Origin: an uncultured Pontibacter sp.
GTDB lineage: Bacteria; Bacteroidota; Bacteroidia; Cytophagales; Hymenobacteraceae
Assembly: GCF_947499215.1 (NCBI RefSeq)
Contig: NZ_CANMNI010000001.1
Span: 1,445,523-1,509,522, forward strand
Direction: 5' to 3'
DNA length: 64,000 nucleotides
Shown: positions 46,430-59,351 of the stretch, piece by piece
How the letters are laid out: each line of letters starts with the position of its first letter
Numbering within the stretch: position 1 is the stretch's first letter
Made by a program: the position numbers and the translations under genes
The notes under the pieces: generated by a model
What the model was told of the DNA's origin: nothing
Databases searched by the model: none
What the model saw: the letters and a program-made list of their open reading frames with translations, nothing else

Positions 46430-47254
46430 TTATGAATTGCTTGGGTTGATTTTCTTTATTTTCTCGAGTTCGGACTGTGTGTTAGAGTACACTTGCTCTG
46501 CACTACGCAGATAGCGGCTGTCCGGATACTGGTCTATGAAGCCTTGATAGAAATCTACCGCCTCCATGAAACGCTCCTGCTGCTTATCCGGCACACTCTC
46601 CAACGCGAAACGGTACTGGGAGTCTACACGCAGGTAAGCGGCTCGCTCACTAAACGGTGAAGACGGATTTTCACGCATGAAGTTGGTGAAAGCCACTACA
46701 GCTGATTTAAAATAGCGCAACTTATAGTACAAGTAGGCGCTCTCAAATGATTTCTGGTCCAGCTTGGCGCTCAGGTCATCAAACATCTTGTTGGCCTCAG
46801 CTGCATTTTCGCTGTTTGGATAGCGCACCAAGAATTCCTGTATGGACTCCATGGCCGTAATCGTGCTAGTCTGGTCCTGCTCAAAATCAGGGGAATCGTT
46901 GTAGAGCGACTTCGCCTGCAAGAACATGGCCTCCTCAGCCATTTCGCTCCGTGGGTAGGTTTCGTAGAATGTGCGGAACTGGAAAGCGCTCAGCATGTAC
47001 TCCCGCTGCTGGTAGTGTGTGTTAGCGTAGTAGAAACGAGCAGTTTCCGCCTCCTCCCTACCTGTCATCAAGGGCATTACCTGCTCCAGCAATTGGTTGG
47101 CGCGGTAGTAGTCCTCTTTCTCGTAGTACTCGAGCGCGGCTTTGTATTTTTTGTCAACGTCGTTGCTTTTTAAAAGCTTCTGAAAATTGCTGCAGCTGGT
47201 CGCAAAAACCAACAGGCACAACATTACGACGGTATGGAAGATTCCTCTGTTCAT
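46430..47254 (-). CDS. bamD: outer-membrane protein assembly factor BamD
   Basis: 274 residues. Lipoprotein signal with C21 (FATSC), then YfiO-type tetratricopeptide repeats (ALEYYEKEDYYRANQLLEQV, QFRTFYETYPRSEMAEEAMF, FLVRYPNSENAAEANKMF). Part of the BAM complex that inserts outer-membrane beta barrels. Downstream of ostA, upstream of rpoZ. Confidence 0.92.
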   Translation of the reverse strand: MNRGIFHTVVMLCLLVFATSCSNFQKLLKSNDVDKKYKAALEYYEKEDYYRANQLLEQVMPLMTGREEAETARFYYANTHYQQREYMLSAFQFRTFYETYPRSEMAEEAMFLQAKSLYNDSPDFEQDQTSTITAMESIQEFLVRYPNSENAAEANKMFDDLSAKLDQKSFESAYLYYKLRYFKSAVVAFTNFMRENPSSPFSERAAYLRVDSQYRFALESVPDKQQERFMEAVDFYQGFIDQYPDSRYLRSAEQVYSNTQSELEKIKKINPSNS

Positions 47255-47309
47255 GAACGGGCAAAATTATACAATATACCTGTGATATACAAGCGTGAAA
47301 ATGCGGTGT

Positions 47310-49103
47310 TTAATTGCGCGCTGGCGTTAGCTGTGTGGGCTTTACCGTGCTTTTTTTAGTTTTGGTTGGCACAGGTTTCTTTTTAGCCGCCTTGCCCTTC
47401 GCCGGTGTTACCGCCTGTGCAGGGGCCGCCACCGGTGCCCGTTTGGCCATAACGTCCTGCTTGCTAGGCCTCAAATCTTCAAGCCAAACAAAACCCTCCA
47501 ACCTCCTGTCGCCGGCCTGTAACTCGTGCGGCGGTATAAAACTCGCCTCCGGACTTACCAGAAACGAAATAGACTTCAATTTATTTTCCGCAAAGTTCAA
47601 CACCATATCACTACAAATGGCCTTGTTCATACCTGTCAGCACTGTGTCTCCCTCTAAAGCAAAATAAATACTCTCACCATTGCCGTTCACATTGACCCGG
47701 CGCATGCGTCCCTCCTGAAAATGAGCCACCATGTTACGCCCTTTCACTTGGTTGTAGTTTTTGAGCGAGTCTTCGGAAGTGATAAAAGAGTTGCTGAAAA
47801 CGTACATCTTGTCGAGCGTCTTGTTGCGCAGGTGCATACGGATCGTGTCCCCCACAATCTGGCTCTGCTCACTCCACAGGGTCGGGTCTTTGTGCATGTA
47901 CATCAGCGAGTCGGTGCGGTTATAGCTCAGCGAGTCGCAAGTGCCTTGCAGATCCGATTTGAATATTTTCACATTGTTAAAGGCATAGACCATGCTCGGC
48001 TGTCCATCCACTTTTGCTTCTCGGGAAATTAGCGAATCGGCGGCCATATACAGCGTATCGCCATCCATGATCGACTCCATCACCGGACTGCCTGATACTT
48101 TGGCAACCCCCTGATCGCGCCAGTAACGGCCCAGTTGCCCTCTAATGATCACGTCATCTTTTAGGGAGCGCATGGTCATATTGAGTTTGGCCTCACCATA
48201 ACCCCTGCCTTCGTCATAGTACAGGTCGTCACCTCCCAAGCGGTACTCCGGCGTCACGATATAGGCATTGCGGCCGAAGCGTGAAATCTTGGTGATGGTA
48301 TTATAAGTACCCTGCTCTGCATAAAGGTCGCCGTTCTGGCCTTTGATGAAAGTCGGCCCTTGAAAGTACACTACCTCGCTCTCGGTATTATAACGCATGT
48401 TCTGCGCCGTGATTTCGTAATCAGGCGAGAACACTTTTACATTTTGCTGGAAAGTGAAGACTTTGGAATTTGTATCATAAGTACCCCGCTGGCTCTGCAG
48501 GCGGTTATTAGGCTGCACAATGGTTCCTCCTTCGGTATAGACTGCCGTGCGGTTCTCCATATTATAGTCAAGCGTCGGGGTGGTCAGCGTCATACGCGGA
48601 TCCTGCATGGTAACGCCCCCGCTCATTTTGGCGGTGCGTCCGGCACCATCATAGATAGCTTTTGTGCCAGTCATGGTAACAGTATCTCCTTGATTGATGC
48701 GCACATTGCCGAATGCCTCCAATATCTCGCTGTCCCGGAACTGATATACTGAGTCGGCGTAAAGAAATGTCTCCTTCTGCTGAAATATAACATTACCAAT
48801 CAGTTTGGTAACACGCTTTCCATTGATCGTGGTACCAATCAAATCATCGGCACCCTTCAACTCCACCCTATCCTTCTGCCCTTGCTGACGAGGGCCTTGC
48901 TGGGCTGGCGTTTGGGGAGAGCGTGCCGGCTCCTGCTGGTTTAGGCGTGGCTGTTGCTGCTGAGGCTGTAGAATGCGTGGCTTCGGCGGAGGTGGCTGCT
49001 GCTGCGGAGCCGTGCGCAAAGTAGCCGGTGGCTTCTCCTGCGCCAAAACTGTCAGCGACAATAGCATAAAGAGGATAGAATAAACTAATTTTGTGATGTT
49101 CAT
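47310..49103 (-). CDS. OstA-like (LptA/LptD-related) LPS transport protein
   Basis: 597 residues. Signal peptide (about 1-20), a Pro/Gln-rich linker (about 25-75), then several OstA/LptA beta-jellyroll repeats (GTKAIYDGAGRTAKMSGGVT, TQRGTYDTNSKVFTFQQNVK-type repeats), and a Lys/Pro-rich tail. Proteins of this class carry LPS across the periplasm or form a periplasmic bridge. No C-terminal beta-barrel, so not a full LptD. First gene of the bamD-rpoZ-coaBC cluster, divergent from tilS. Confidence 0.85.
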   Translation of the reverse strand: MNITKLVYSILFMLLSLTVLAQEKPPATLRTAPQQQPPPPKPRILQPQQQQPRLNQQEPARSPQTPAQQGPRQQGQKDRVELKGADDLIGTTINGKRVTKLIGNVIFQQKETFLYADSVYQFRDSEILEAFGNVRINQGDTVTMTGTKAIYDGAGRTAKMSGGVTMQDPRMTLTTPTLDYNMENRTAVYTEGGTIVQPNNRLQSQRGTYDTNSKVFTFQQNVKVFSPDYEITAQNMRYNTESEVVYFQGPTFIKGQNGDLYAEQGTYNTITKISRFGRNAYIVTPEYRLGGDDLYYDEGRGYGEAKLNMTMRSLKDDVIIRGQLGRYWRDQGVAKVSGSPVMESIMDGDTLYMAADSLISREAKVDGQPSMVYAFNNVKIFKSDLQGTCDSLSYNRTDSLMYMHKDPTLWSEQSQIVGDTIRMHLRNKTLDKMYVFSNSFITSEDSLKNYNQVKGRNMVAHFQEGRMRRVNVNGNGESIYFALEGDTVLTGMNKAICSDMVLNFAENKLKSISFLVSPEASFIPPHELQAGDRRLEGFVWLEDLRPSKQDVMAKRAPVAAPAQAVTPAKGKAAKKKPVPTKTKKSTVKPTQLTPARN

Positions 49104-49268
49104 GCTTTTTATGGATGCAGGACGCAAGACACAGGATGTAATACTTTTTTTAAAGGGGAGGCTCTAAATAAAGCTCCTAAATTCTTAAAGCTAGTCCTGT
49201 ATTTACTGCCTGATGGTTTGTGTCCTTTTCAATGTCAAAATTATAAAAAATATACCAGCCGCTGTCTT

Positions 49269-50609
49269 ATGCTACAGAAAGTTTCCGGTTTCATCCAATC
49301 ACATAACCTTTGCGAACCCGACAGTAAAATACTGGCGGCCGTTAGCAGCGGCATCGACTCTATCGTGCTATGCGAAGTATTGCACCAGCTCAAGTATACG
49401 TTTGCCATTGCGCATTGCAACTTCGGGCTGCGTGCCGAAGACGCCGAGGCCGACCAACTCTTCGCCAAAAAGCTGGCCAAAAAGTATGAGGTGCCCTTCT
49501 ATACCGAAAACTTCGATACCCGGGCCTTCGCCGCGCAAGAGAAACTCTCGATCCAGATGGCTGCCCGCACGCTCAGGTATACGTGGTTTGAACAGGTACG
49601 CCAGCAGGAAGGTTACGACTACACCGCCACGGCACACCATAGCAACGACCTGACAGAGACCATATTGCTTCACCTGACCAAAGGCACAGGTATAGCCGGC
49701 CTCCATGGTATACCTGCTAAAAATGGGCACATCATCCGCCCGATGCTCCCAGTCACCAAAGACGACATCTTTGACTTCGTGACTGAGAAGCGACTGATCT
49801 GGCGAGAAGACACCTCCAATGAGACAACCAAGTACCAGCGCAACAAAATCAGGCACGAGGTAATTCCGGTACTCAAGGAAATCAATCCGAATCTGGAGGA
49901 GACCATGCAGCACACGGCCGAGCGAGTGAGTCAGGCCGAGGCCATTGTGCATGCCTATATCGACAACCTGCGCCAGCAAAGTATAAAAGAGGCTGAAGAC
50001 GCCGTATACCTGTCATTGGTGCCGTTGCAGAACGCGACGGGTCTGCCGGTAGTGCTGCACGAACTGCTTCGCCCCTTCAACTTTACCTATACTGTGGTGC
50101 TGGAACTAGTCGAGGCACTGGACGGACTTTCGGGCAAACAATTCGACTCGCCGAGCCATACCTTAGTAAAGGACCGCGACCAGCTCGTGATCACACCACG
50201 TAATTTAAGCCGCTTCGGAAGCGTAACAATAACGGAGGGCCAGACCGAAGTAGACGAGGAGCATGTGCACATGACGCTACGTTACGTACTGACCAGTGAA
50301 TACAAGCTCAACACTAAGCCCCATGTGGCCGCTCTGGATGCCGGTTTGCTCAAGTTTCCGCTCCGACTGCGCCCGTGGCAGGAAGGTGACTGGTTTGTGC
50401 CGCTGGGCATGAACGGCAAAAAGAAGATTAGCGATTTTTTGATTGACAAGAAGGTCCCAGCCAACCTTAAGGCCAAAACACTGGTATTGGTATCAGACCA
50501 GTCTATTGTCTGGATTGCCGGCCAGCGACTGGACAACCGCTTTAAAGTGACGGAGAAAACAGAACAGGTGCTAGAGGTTACATTGCTGCCAAAGTCGGCT
50601 GCCTCTTGA
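49269..50609 (+). CDS. tilS: tRNA(Ile)-lysidine synthase
   Basis: 446 residues. PP-loop AAVSSGIDSIVL (26-31), where the common first Gly of SGGxDS is Ser; then ATAHHSNDLTETILLHLTKG, RPMLPVTKDD, EDTSNETTKYQRNKIRHEVIP, and a C-terminal substrate-binding domain with LRPWQEGDWFVPLGMNGKKK. It modifies C34 of tRNA-Ile(CAU) to lysidine. Start at ATG 49269. Confidence 0.94.
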   Translation: MLQKVSGFIQSHNLCEPDSKILAAVSSGIDSIVLCEVLHQLKYTFAIAHCNFGLRAEDAEADQLFAKKLAKKYEVPFYTENFDTRAFAAQEKLSIQMAARTLRYTWFEQVRQQEGYDYTATAHHSNDLTETILLHLTKGTGIAGLHGIPAKNGHIIRPMLPVTKDDIFDFVTEKRLIWREDTSNETTKYQRNKIRHEVIPVLKEINPNLEETMQHTAERVSQAEAIVHAYIDNLRQQSIKEAEDAVYLSLVPLQNATGLPVVLHELLRPFNFTYTVVLELVEALDGLSGKQFDSPSHTLVKDRDQLVITPRNLSRFGSVTITEGQTEVDEEHVHMTLRYVLTSEYKLNTKPHVAALDAGLLKFPLRLRPWQEGDWFVPLGMNGKKKISDFLIDKKVPANLKAKTLVLVSDQSIVWIAGQRLDNRFKVTEKTEQVLEVTLLPKSAAS

Positions 50610-50775
50610 TTCTGCTGTCAGAGGATTTCGCTGCAACATGCTCCTTGTCAGAGCTAAAAGTGCTGTGACTTTCTTATAAGAGTCTTTTGCTCAAAAAGCA
50701 CGCTTTTAACAATAGATTTTTCTAATTTTACGGAAGTAAACCGAATCTCAAACCATAATTAAAGTATATCCTACA

Positions 50776-51717
50776 ATGAAAGTAACCGTAGTTGGAGCTG
50801 GTAACGTGGGTGCGACATGCGCCGATGTATTGGCTTACCGCGAAATCGCGAACGAAGTAGTTTTAGTGGATATTAAAGAAGGTTTTGCTGAGGGCAAAGC
50901 GCTTGATATCTGGCAGAAAGCCCCCATCAACCTATACGACACACGCACTGTTGGCGTAACCAACGATTACAGCAAAACTGCTGGTTCTGACGTGGTAGTA
51001 ATCACATCTGGTCTGCCACGCAAGCCGGGTATGACGCGCGATGACCTTATCTCTACCAACGCCGGTATCGTGCAGTCGGTAACTGAGAACATCGTGAAGC
51101 ACTCGCCTGACGCCATCATTATCGTGGTTTCTAACCCGCTTGACGTGATGACCTATGCAGCGCACATCACTTCTAAACTGCCACGCACTCGCGTAATGGG
51201 TATGGCTGGTATCCTAGACACTGCCCGTTACAGAGCGTTTTTGGCTGAGGCCCTGAACGTATCTCCAAAAGACATCCAAGCTGTATTGATGGGTGGCCAC
51301 GGCGATACCATGGTTCCGCTTCCACGCTATACAACGGTTGGCGGTATCCCGGTAACGGAATTGATCGACGAAGAAACACTGAACGCTATTGTTGACCGCA
51401 CTAAGAACGGTGGTGGCGAACTGGTGAAACTGATGGGTACTTCTGCTTGGTACGCACCGGGTTCTGCAGCTGCTCAGATGGTGGAGGCGATCGTGCGCGA
51501 CCAGCGCCGCGTATTCCCTGTTTGCGTGAAGCTGGAAGGTGAGTACGGCATCGATGGCGTGTACCTTGGTGTACCAGTTATCCTAGGCAAAAACGGTATC
51601 GAGAAGATCATCGAACTGCAACTGAACGAAGACGAGAAGCAATTGCTGGAAACGTCACGCGGTCACGTGAAAGAAGTTATGGACGCGCTGGATAACATCA
51701 ACGCCGCCAAAGCTTAA
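50776..51717 (+). CDS. mdh: malate dehydrogenase
   Basis: 313 residues, LDH-like MDH. NAD site VVGAGNVGATCADVLA (5-16), ITSGLPRKPGMTRDDLI with substrate-binding arginines, NPLDVMTY, and catalytic His in LMGGHGDTMVPL. TCA cycle enzyme. Monocistronic with a strong terminator; no AGGTATA word inside. Confidence 0.97.
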   Translation: MKVTVVGAGNVGATCADVLAYREIANEVVLVDIKEGFAEGKALDIWQKAPINLYDTRTVGVTNDYSKTAGSDVVVITSGLPRKPGMTRDDLISTNAGIVQSVTENIVKHSPDAIIIVVSNPLDVMTYAAHITSKLPRTRVMGMAGILDTARYRAFLAEALNVSPKDIQAVLMGGHGDTMVPLPRYTTVGGIPVTELIDEETLNAIVDRTKNGGGELVKLMGTSAWYAPGSAAAQMVEAIVRDQRRVFPVCVKLEGEYGIDGVYLGVPVILGKNGIEKIIELQLNEDEKQLLETSRGHVKEVMDALDNINAAKA

Positions 51718-51740
51718 TCGCTATACGTTAATATTGATAC

Positions 51741-51779
51741 AAAAAGCGCCGCTTCTGCAAAGGAGCGGCGCTTTTTGTT
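51741..51779 (+). terminator. mdh terminator
   Basis: AAAAAGCGCCGCT (51741-51753) pairs with AGCGGCGCTTTTT (51764-51776), then GTTT. Confidence 0.9.
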
Positions 51780-52011
51780 TGAATCAGGATTTTCAGGATT
51801 TAAAGACTTACAGGATTTTCACTAGTGCAGGGCCCAACCATCCCTAGCCCCTCCATGTCTAAGGCGTGGAATCTGTAGTTGCCATTCGTAAGGTATAGCT
51901 TCGTCGTATTAGTACTTTAGTCTTTCCACTGATTATACCCACCCCCGCCCCTCCCGAGAGGGGAATTTCTGCTATTACCAGCTTATAAGCATAGGTGTTC
52001 TAGCAAATGAC

Positions 52012-52216
52012 CGCTGGTACGCATTGCAAGGCATACTTGCACAGCAGCAATGGAACAGATCACATCAGCGAGGTGCACAAAATGACAATACACTGTTTGA
52101 GCGTTCAGCGAGTTTGTATTGTCTTGACTTTTTTGCCTACTTTTTGTGTCAAGACAAAAAGTAGGTGCCCGCCGCACAGGCGCAGCTATAAAACAAGTCA
52201 ATTTGCTAATAGAAAA
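52012..52216 (+). repeat. dispersed ~200-bp repeat, copy B
   Basis: Same orientation as 36217-36418. CCTACTTTTT (52136-52145) pairs with AAAAAGTAGG (52156-52165); the 10-base loop holds GTCAAGAC (52148-52155), exactly complementary to GTCTTGAC upstream (52121-52128). Relative to copy A both pairings carry compensatory changes. The spacer 51780-52314 also holds TCAGGATTTTCAGGATTT text (51784-51800) and the CCCTCCCGAGAGGGG hairpin near 51950. No gene. Confidence 0.75.
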
Positions 52217-52314
52217 GGTCATAACTAGACTTGAGGCTAGAGGCCCCACCATAGCAGTCACGAGCGAGGACGCTCGCGCCATAAAGAGAGCCCAGCGGCA
52301 AGCAAAAAGCTAAC

Positions 52315-53229
52315 CTAATCCTTCTGACTCGCCTGAAACAGCTTCTGTTTCTCTTCTTTCGAAAGGCTCTCGTAGCCGGAAACAGAGATTTTATCCAAAA
52401 TCAGGTCGATCTCCATCTGGCTGGGCTTGCCGGCATACCCGGTGTGGTAACCCGAATTGTTACGGGCTCCATTCCCTACAGTGGCTTTCTGCCGGTGCGT
52501 TACTTTCAGCTTCGGGCGGCGCTTAAACAAACCGGTAAAGAAATCCATGGTGCCGTGCAAAGGGCGTCCCATGTCGCGGCCGCGCTGCAGCTGCTTCACG
52601 AATAGCCAGCCGAAGAAGGCGCCACCTAAGTGGGCGATGTTACCACCCGCATTGTCGCCGATGGCACCAGAGATAGAAAGAATTACCAGAAAAGCAGCGA
52701 TATACTTAATCCGCACCGGACCGATGATGATCAGGTTGAAGGTATAGTTCGGAATCAATGTCGCAGCCGCTACCACCACTGCCAACACACTGGCTGAGGC
52801 ACCGATCATCACAGCATAGGCTGCACGGTCGGCAAAGTAGGGAATCAGGTTGTAGCTCAACATATAGAGCAAGCCACCGGCTATACCTCCCAGTATGTAG
52901 AGGCTCAGTAATTTCTTTTCACCGAGATACTCCCTGATCAGTTGCCCGAACCAGTAGAGGTTAAGCATGTTGAAGATAATATGCAGAAAACCTTCGTGGG
53001 TGAAAAAATACGAAATGATCGTCCATGGACGGGTGATGAAAACGAGTGGGTCAGAGGGGAGCGCGATAAAACGCATAAGCCCACTGTAGGCCCAGTCGCT
53101 ACTAGTCAGAAACAACACCGTACGGAGCGTGATCAGCGCCACAAAAACTATTACGTTGATGAGGATGAGCTGCTTCAGGGTGTTGTTCGGCTGCCGGAAA
53201 GAGTCTTTTATGTCTTGGAGAATGCTCAT
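52315..53229 (-). CDS. rhomboid family intramembrane serine protease
   Basis: 304 residues. Rhomboid core with FLHIIFNMLNLYWFG, catalytic Ser in GASASVL (about 144) and His in AHLGGAFFG (about 199); the C-terminus is a long hydrophilic tail (about 215-304, including KVTHRQKATVGNGARNN). Cleaves transmembrane segments of partner proteins. It sits 69 bases downstream of a second rhomboid, same strand. Confidence 0.9.
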   Translation of the reverse strand: MSILQDIKDSFRQPNNTLKQLILINVIVFVALITLRTVLFLTSSDWAYSGLMRFIALPSDPLVFITRPWTIISYFFTHEGFLHIIFNMLNLYWFGQLIREYLGEKKLLSLYILGGIAGGLLYMLSYNLIPYFADRAAYAVMIGASASVLAVVVAAATLIPNYTFNLIIIGPVRIKYIAAFLVILSISGAIGDNAGGNIAHLGGAFFGWLFVKQLQRGRDMGRPLHGTMDFFTGLFKRRPKLKVTHRQKATVGNGARNNSGYHTGYAGKPSQMEIDLILDKISVSGYESLSKEEKQKLFQASQKD

Positions 53230-53298
53230 TATACCTGTTAGCTGAAAAGAGCGGAAAGGCTTTTGCGCCTTGCTATCTTATACTTGTTGTTTTTACTA

Positions 53299-54075
53299 TT
53301 ACGTATCCTGATAATCGTTGCGTTGCCACATTTTTATAAGAATATACGCAAACAGCATACCGCCGAGGTGCGCAAAGTGCGCCACGTTGTCGCCCGGCAC
53401 CCTGTTAAAGCCCGCATAGAGCTCATAGCCCCCGTACAGGAGCACAAAATATTTGGCCTTTATCGGGACGGGCAGGAATAACAGGAAGAGCTCGAGATTT
53501 GGAAAGAGCATACCAAAAGCCATCAAGATACCGAACACCGCTCCCGAAGCGCCCAACATCGGCATGTTAAAAGCCTGATTGAAGACGGCCGTAACAGCTT
53601 TCTTACTCTCGGTGATGTATCCTTCATTATCCGGGTTGCGCTGGTATTCTATGGCAAAGCGCTTCTCATACCCGCCTGCATAGTGTGACTCCATAAAGTT
53701 GTAAAAACCTGTGGGAGTCGGACTTTCAATATACTGCACTGCTTCTTGCTCTATACCATGCAGTTCATACGCCCGCACACCAGAGTAGAGCATACTGGCT
53801 CCCAAACCTGTGATGAGGTAGAAGGCCAGAAAGCGCTGCGAACCCCAGAAACGCTCCAGCAAAGGCCCGAAGATGAACAAGCTGAACATGTTGCTGAACA
53901 GGTGTGCCCAGCCGCCATGCAAAAACATGTGGGTGAACAGCTGGATCGGCTGGAAGTAGTCAGAGCCGAAATGGTGCAATGCAAATTGCCGGTAATTAAA
54001 CACATTACCCTGCAAAATAAATACGACCACGTTAATGATCAGGAGGTTCCTGACCATGGGGGTTATATTGAACAT
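53299..54075 (-). CDS. rhomboid family intramembrane serine protease (second copy)
   Basis: 258 residues. HMFLHGGWAHLFSNMFSLFIFG, a large inserted periplasmic loop (about 108-165), catalytic Ser in GASGAVFGIL (about 175) and His in AHLGGMLF (about 236). Full rhomboid fold. The loop is the main difference from the neighbouring rhomboid. Confidence 0.92.
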   Translation of the reverse strand: MFNITPMVRNLLIINVVVFILQGNVFNYRQFALHHFGSDYFQPIQLFTHMFLHGGWAHLFSNMFSLFIFGPLLERFWGSQRFLAFYLITGLGASMLYSGVRAYELHGIEQEAVQYIESPTPTGFYNFMESHYAGGYEKRFAIEYQRNPDNEGYITESKKAVTAVFNQAFNMPMLGASGAVFGILMAFGMLFPNLELFLLFLPVPIKAKYFVLLYGGYELYAGFNRVPGDNVAHFAHLGGMLFAYILIKMWQRNDYQDT

Positions 54076-54189
54076 CTTATCTTCTTTTTCTCGAGTCGCT
54101 TGCTATACCTGTTGACTATACCTATATCTGAGAATAAACTCGAAAAAGCAAAGCAACAATTTAACAATCAACCATTTAACAATTAAAAC

Positions 54190-56016
54190 CTACCCCTTCA
54201 GGAAAAGTTCATGCAGCTGATTGAGCTCCATGATGACCAGCGTCTTCTGTCCGCCGGGGGTATAGTTGGGTACTTCGCAACCAAACAGCTTGTCTACGAG
54301 TGAGTTCATCTCGAGGTCTGACATGCGCGGCTGCAGCTTGGAGGCCAGTCGCTTGGCCATGGCCCGGGCGAGGTTTTCTCGCTTATCCAACTTGAGCGTG
54401 GCCAGATTGTTTTTGTACTGTTCAATCAACTCTTCAAGTAGCTCCTTTTCGTTGGCCGCCTGCACATCGGCAGGTATAGCGTTTAGGATGATGGTGTTGC
54501 CGCCAAAGTCCTCGAACTGAAAGCCCAACTCCTGAAACTCAGCCCGCAGCTCTTTCACCAAAGCCGAATCAGCCGGCGACAGCTCAATAGTCTGTGGGAA
54601 AAGAAGCGCCTGCGAAGTCACCATTTTTTTCTGCAGCGAGGCCATGTATTTTTCAAAGAGAATGCGCTCCTGTGCCGCCTGCTGGTCGATGATCATAACA
54701 CCGGACTTCACCTGCACCAACAAGTACTTGTGATGTACCTGCAAAGTTTTGCTGGAGGTAGTCATGGGTGTGGCAAACGCATCGTCGAGCAAGCCCATAC
54801 CTGATGGGGACGTAATCCGCTCCTCCTCTTGCTGTACTGCCTGACCATTCCGAAGCGGCTCGTAAAGCTGCTCCCAGCCATTGGAACTGACCTTTTTAGG
54901 CGAGGATGGTACTTTGAACCCCGGGAACGTACCTTCTTTCTCAAATCCCTCTCCCCCATGCGGCATGCGGATCGGCTGCAGTGGCGCAAAATTCACGTCA
55001 CTCTGGAAATCAAGGGAAGGGGCGATGTTATGCGTTCCCAGCGACTTCTTCACGGCGGCGTGCACGATGGCGTATACCGTCTTCTCGTCTTCGAACTTGA
55101 TCTCGGTCTTGGTCGGGTGCACGTTGATGTCGATCCGCTCCGGCTCAATATCGATAAAGAGCACGTAGAACGGGTGGCTGTCCTTTGGCAGGAGTCCTTC
55201 GTAGGCCGACATCACGGCGTGGTTGAGGTAGCCGCTCTTGATAAAACGGTTGTTTACGAAGAAGAATTGCTCACCACGGGTTTTCTTGGCGAACTCGGGT
55301 TTGCCAATGTAGCCACGCACGCTCATAAAAGGCGTTTCCTCTTCACAGCCGGCCATTTGCTCTTTGTAGTTGTTGCCAAACACGCCTACAATACGCTGGC
55401 TCAGCTTACCGGCCGGCAAACTGAATATCTCTACCTCGTTGTGGTGCAGCGTAAAAGCTACTTCCGGGTAAGCCAACGCTACCCGCTGAAACTCGTCCAG
55501 TATATGGCGCATTTCCACCGCATTCGTCTTCAGAAAGTTACGGCGGGCGGGTACATTATAGAAAAGGTTTTTGACAGCTATGGATGTACCAGCAGACACA
55601 GCAGCCGGTTCCTGAGATACTACCGTGGAGCCCTCCACCAGCAAACGGGTACCTGTTTCGGCACCGTGCGGCTTGGTTTTGAGCTCTACTTGTGCTACCG
55701 CCCCGATCGAGGCCATCGCTTCTCCCCGGAAACCCATCGTCCGGATCCGGAAGAGGTCTTCAGTGGATTTTATCTTGGAGGTGGCGTGTCGCTCGAAGCA
55801 CATGCGAGCATCAGTTTCCGACATGCCGATACCGTTGTCAACTACCTGCACCAATTGTTTTCCGGCTTCCTTCACGATCAGCTGGACGCTCGTGGCACGG
55901 GCATCAATGGCGTTCTCGAGCAACTCCTTCACCACCGACGAAGGCCGCTGCACTACTTCGCCTGCGGCGATCTGGTTAGCAAGGTAATCGGGCAATAAGT
56001 GTATAATATCGGACAT
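54190..56016 (-). CDS. mutL: DNA mismatch repair protein MutL
   Basis: 608 residues. GHKL ATPase N-terminus: ELLENAIDARAT, DNGIGMSETDARM, TMGFRGEAMASIGA; linker (about 330-415); C-terminal dimerisation domain. The endonuclease motif reads DQQAAQERILFE (about 442-453), with Gln for the usual His of DQHAxxE, and CEVPNYTPGGQKT ends the protein. Whether it nicks DNA is thus open. Monocistronic. Confidence 0.94.
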   Translation of the reverse strand: MSDIIHLLPDYLANQIAAGEVVQRPSSVVKELLENAIDARATSVQLIVKEAGKQLVQVVDNGIGMSETDARMCFERHATSKIKSTEDLFRIRTMGFRGEAMASIGAVAQVELKTKPHGAETGTRLLVEGSTVVSQEPAAVSAGTSIAVKNLFYNVPARRNFLKTNAVEMRHILDEFQRVALAYPEVAFTLHHNEVEIFSLPAGKLSQRIVGVFGNNYKEQMAGCEEETPFMSVRGYIGKPEFAKKTRGEQFFFVNNRFIKSGYLNHAVMSAYEGLLPKDSHPFYVLFIDIEPERIDINVHPTKTEIKFEDEKTVYAIVHAAVKKSLGTHNIAPSLDFQSDVNFAPLQPIRMPHGGEGFEKEGTFPGFKVPSSPKKVSSNGWEQLYEPLRNGQAVQQEEERITSPSGMGLLDDAFATPMTTSSKTLQVHHKYLLVQVKSGVMIIDQQAAQERILFEKYMASLQKKMVTSQALLFPQTIELSPADSALVKELRAEFQELGFQFEDFGGNTIILNAIPADVQAANEKELLEELIEQYKNNLATLKLDKRENLARAMAKRLASKLQPRMSDLEMNSLVDKLFGCEVPNYTPGGQKTLVIMELNQLHELFLKG

Positions 56017-56379
56017 CCGCTATTTCAAATTCAATTTGATGGTATCTTCTCCCTAAAAACCACGTTTTAAATAAAAGCGGCCGGGTTTTTGAATATACTA
56101 TTTTGTCAAAACAGAACTTATTCAGAACGAATTTTATTACTAATTTACAGACCGGTTGCAAAATGCGGTCGGAAATTAAAGATCGACTGAAATCTGATTA
56201 TAACAAGAGACTGATGTATGGCTTGTGGCTTTTGAGGCGTTAGCACCTACAAGGACCATCCGCTATACCGCCTAAGGGAGGCAAAAAAGATCAGAAATAA
56301 TTTTTCTCGTTTTTTGAACCGCCTTCTGCAAAAATAGGCTTAATTTCGACTTGTTCCAATATAATAATACCAGTACAAT
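56017..56379. other. intergenic region between mutL and the GH3 gene
   Basis: 363 bases; divergent promoters expected. No gene, repeat or clear promoter box was recognised. Confidence 0.4.
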
Positions 56380-59331
<2,952 letters not shown>

Positions 59332-59351
59332 CAAATATTGGATTGTTACAG

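Noticed and set aside
51983..52282. Minus-strand frame over repeat copy B
   Set aside because: Lies within a dispersed repeat with no protein similarity.
54829..55998. 389-residue antisense frame in mutL
   Set aside because: Shadow; the sense frame has all MutL motifs.
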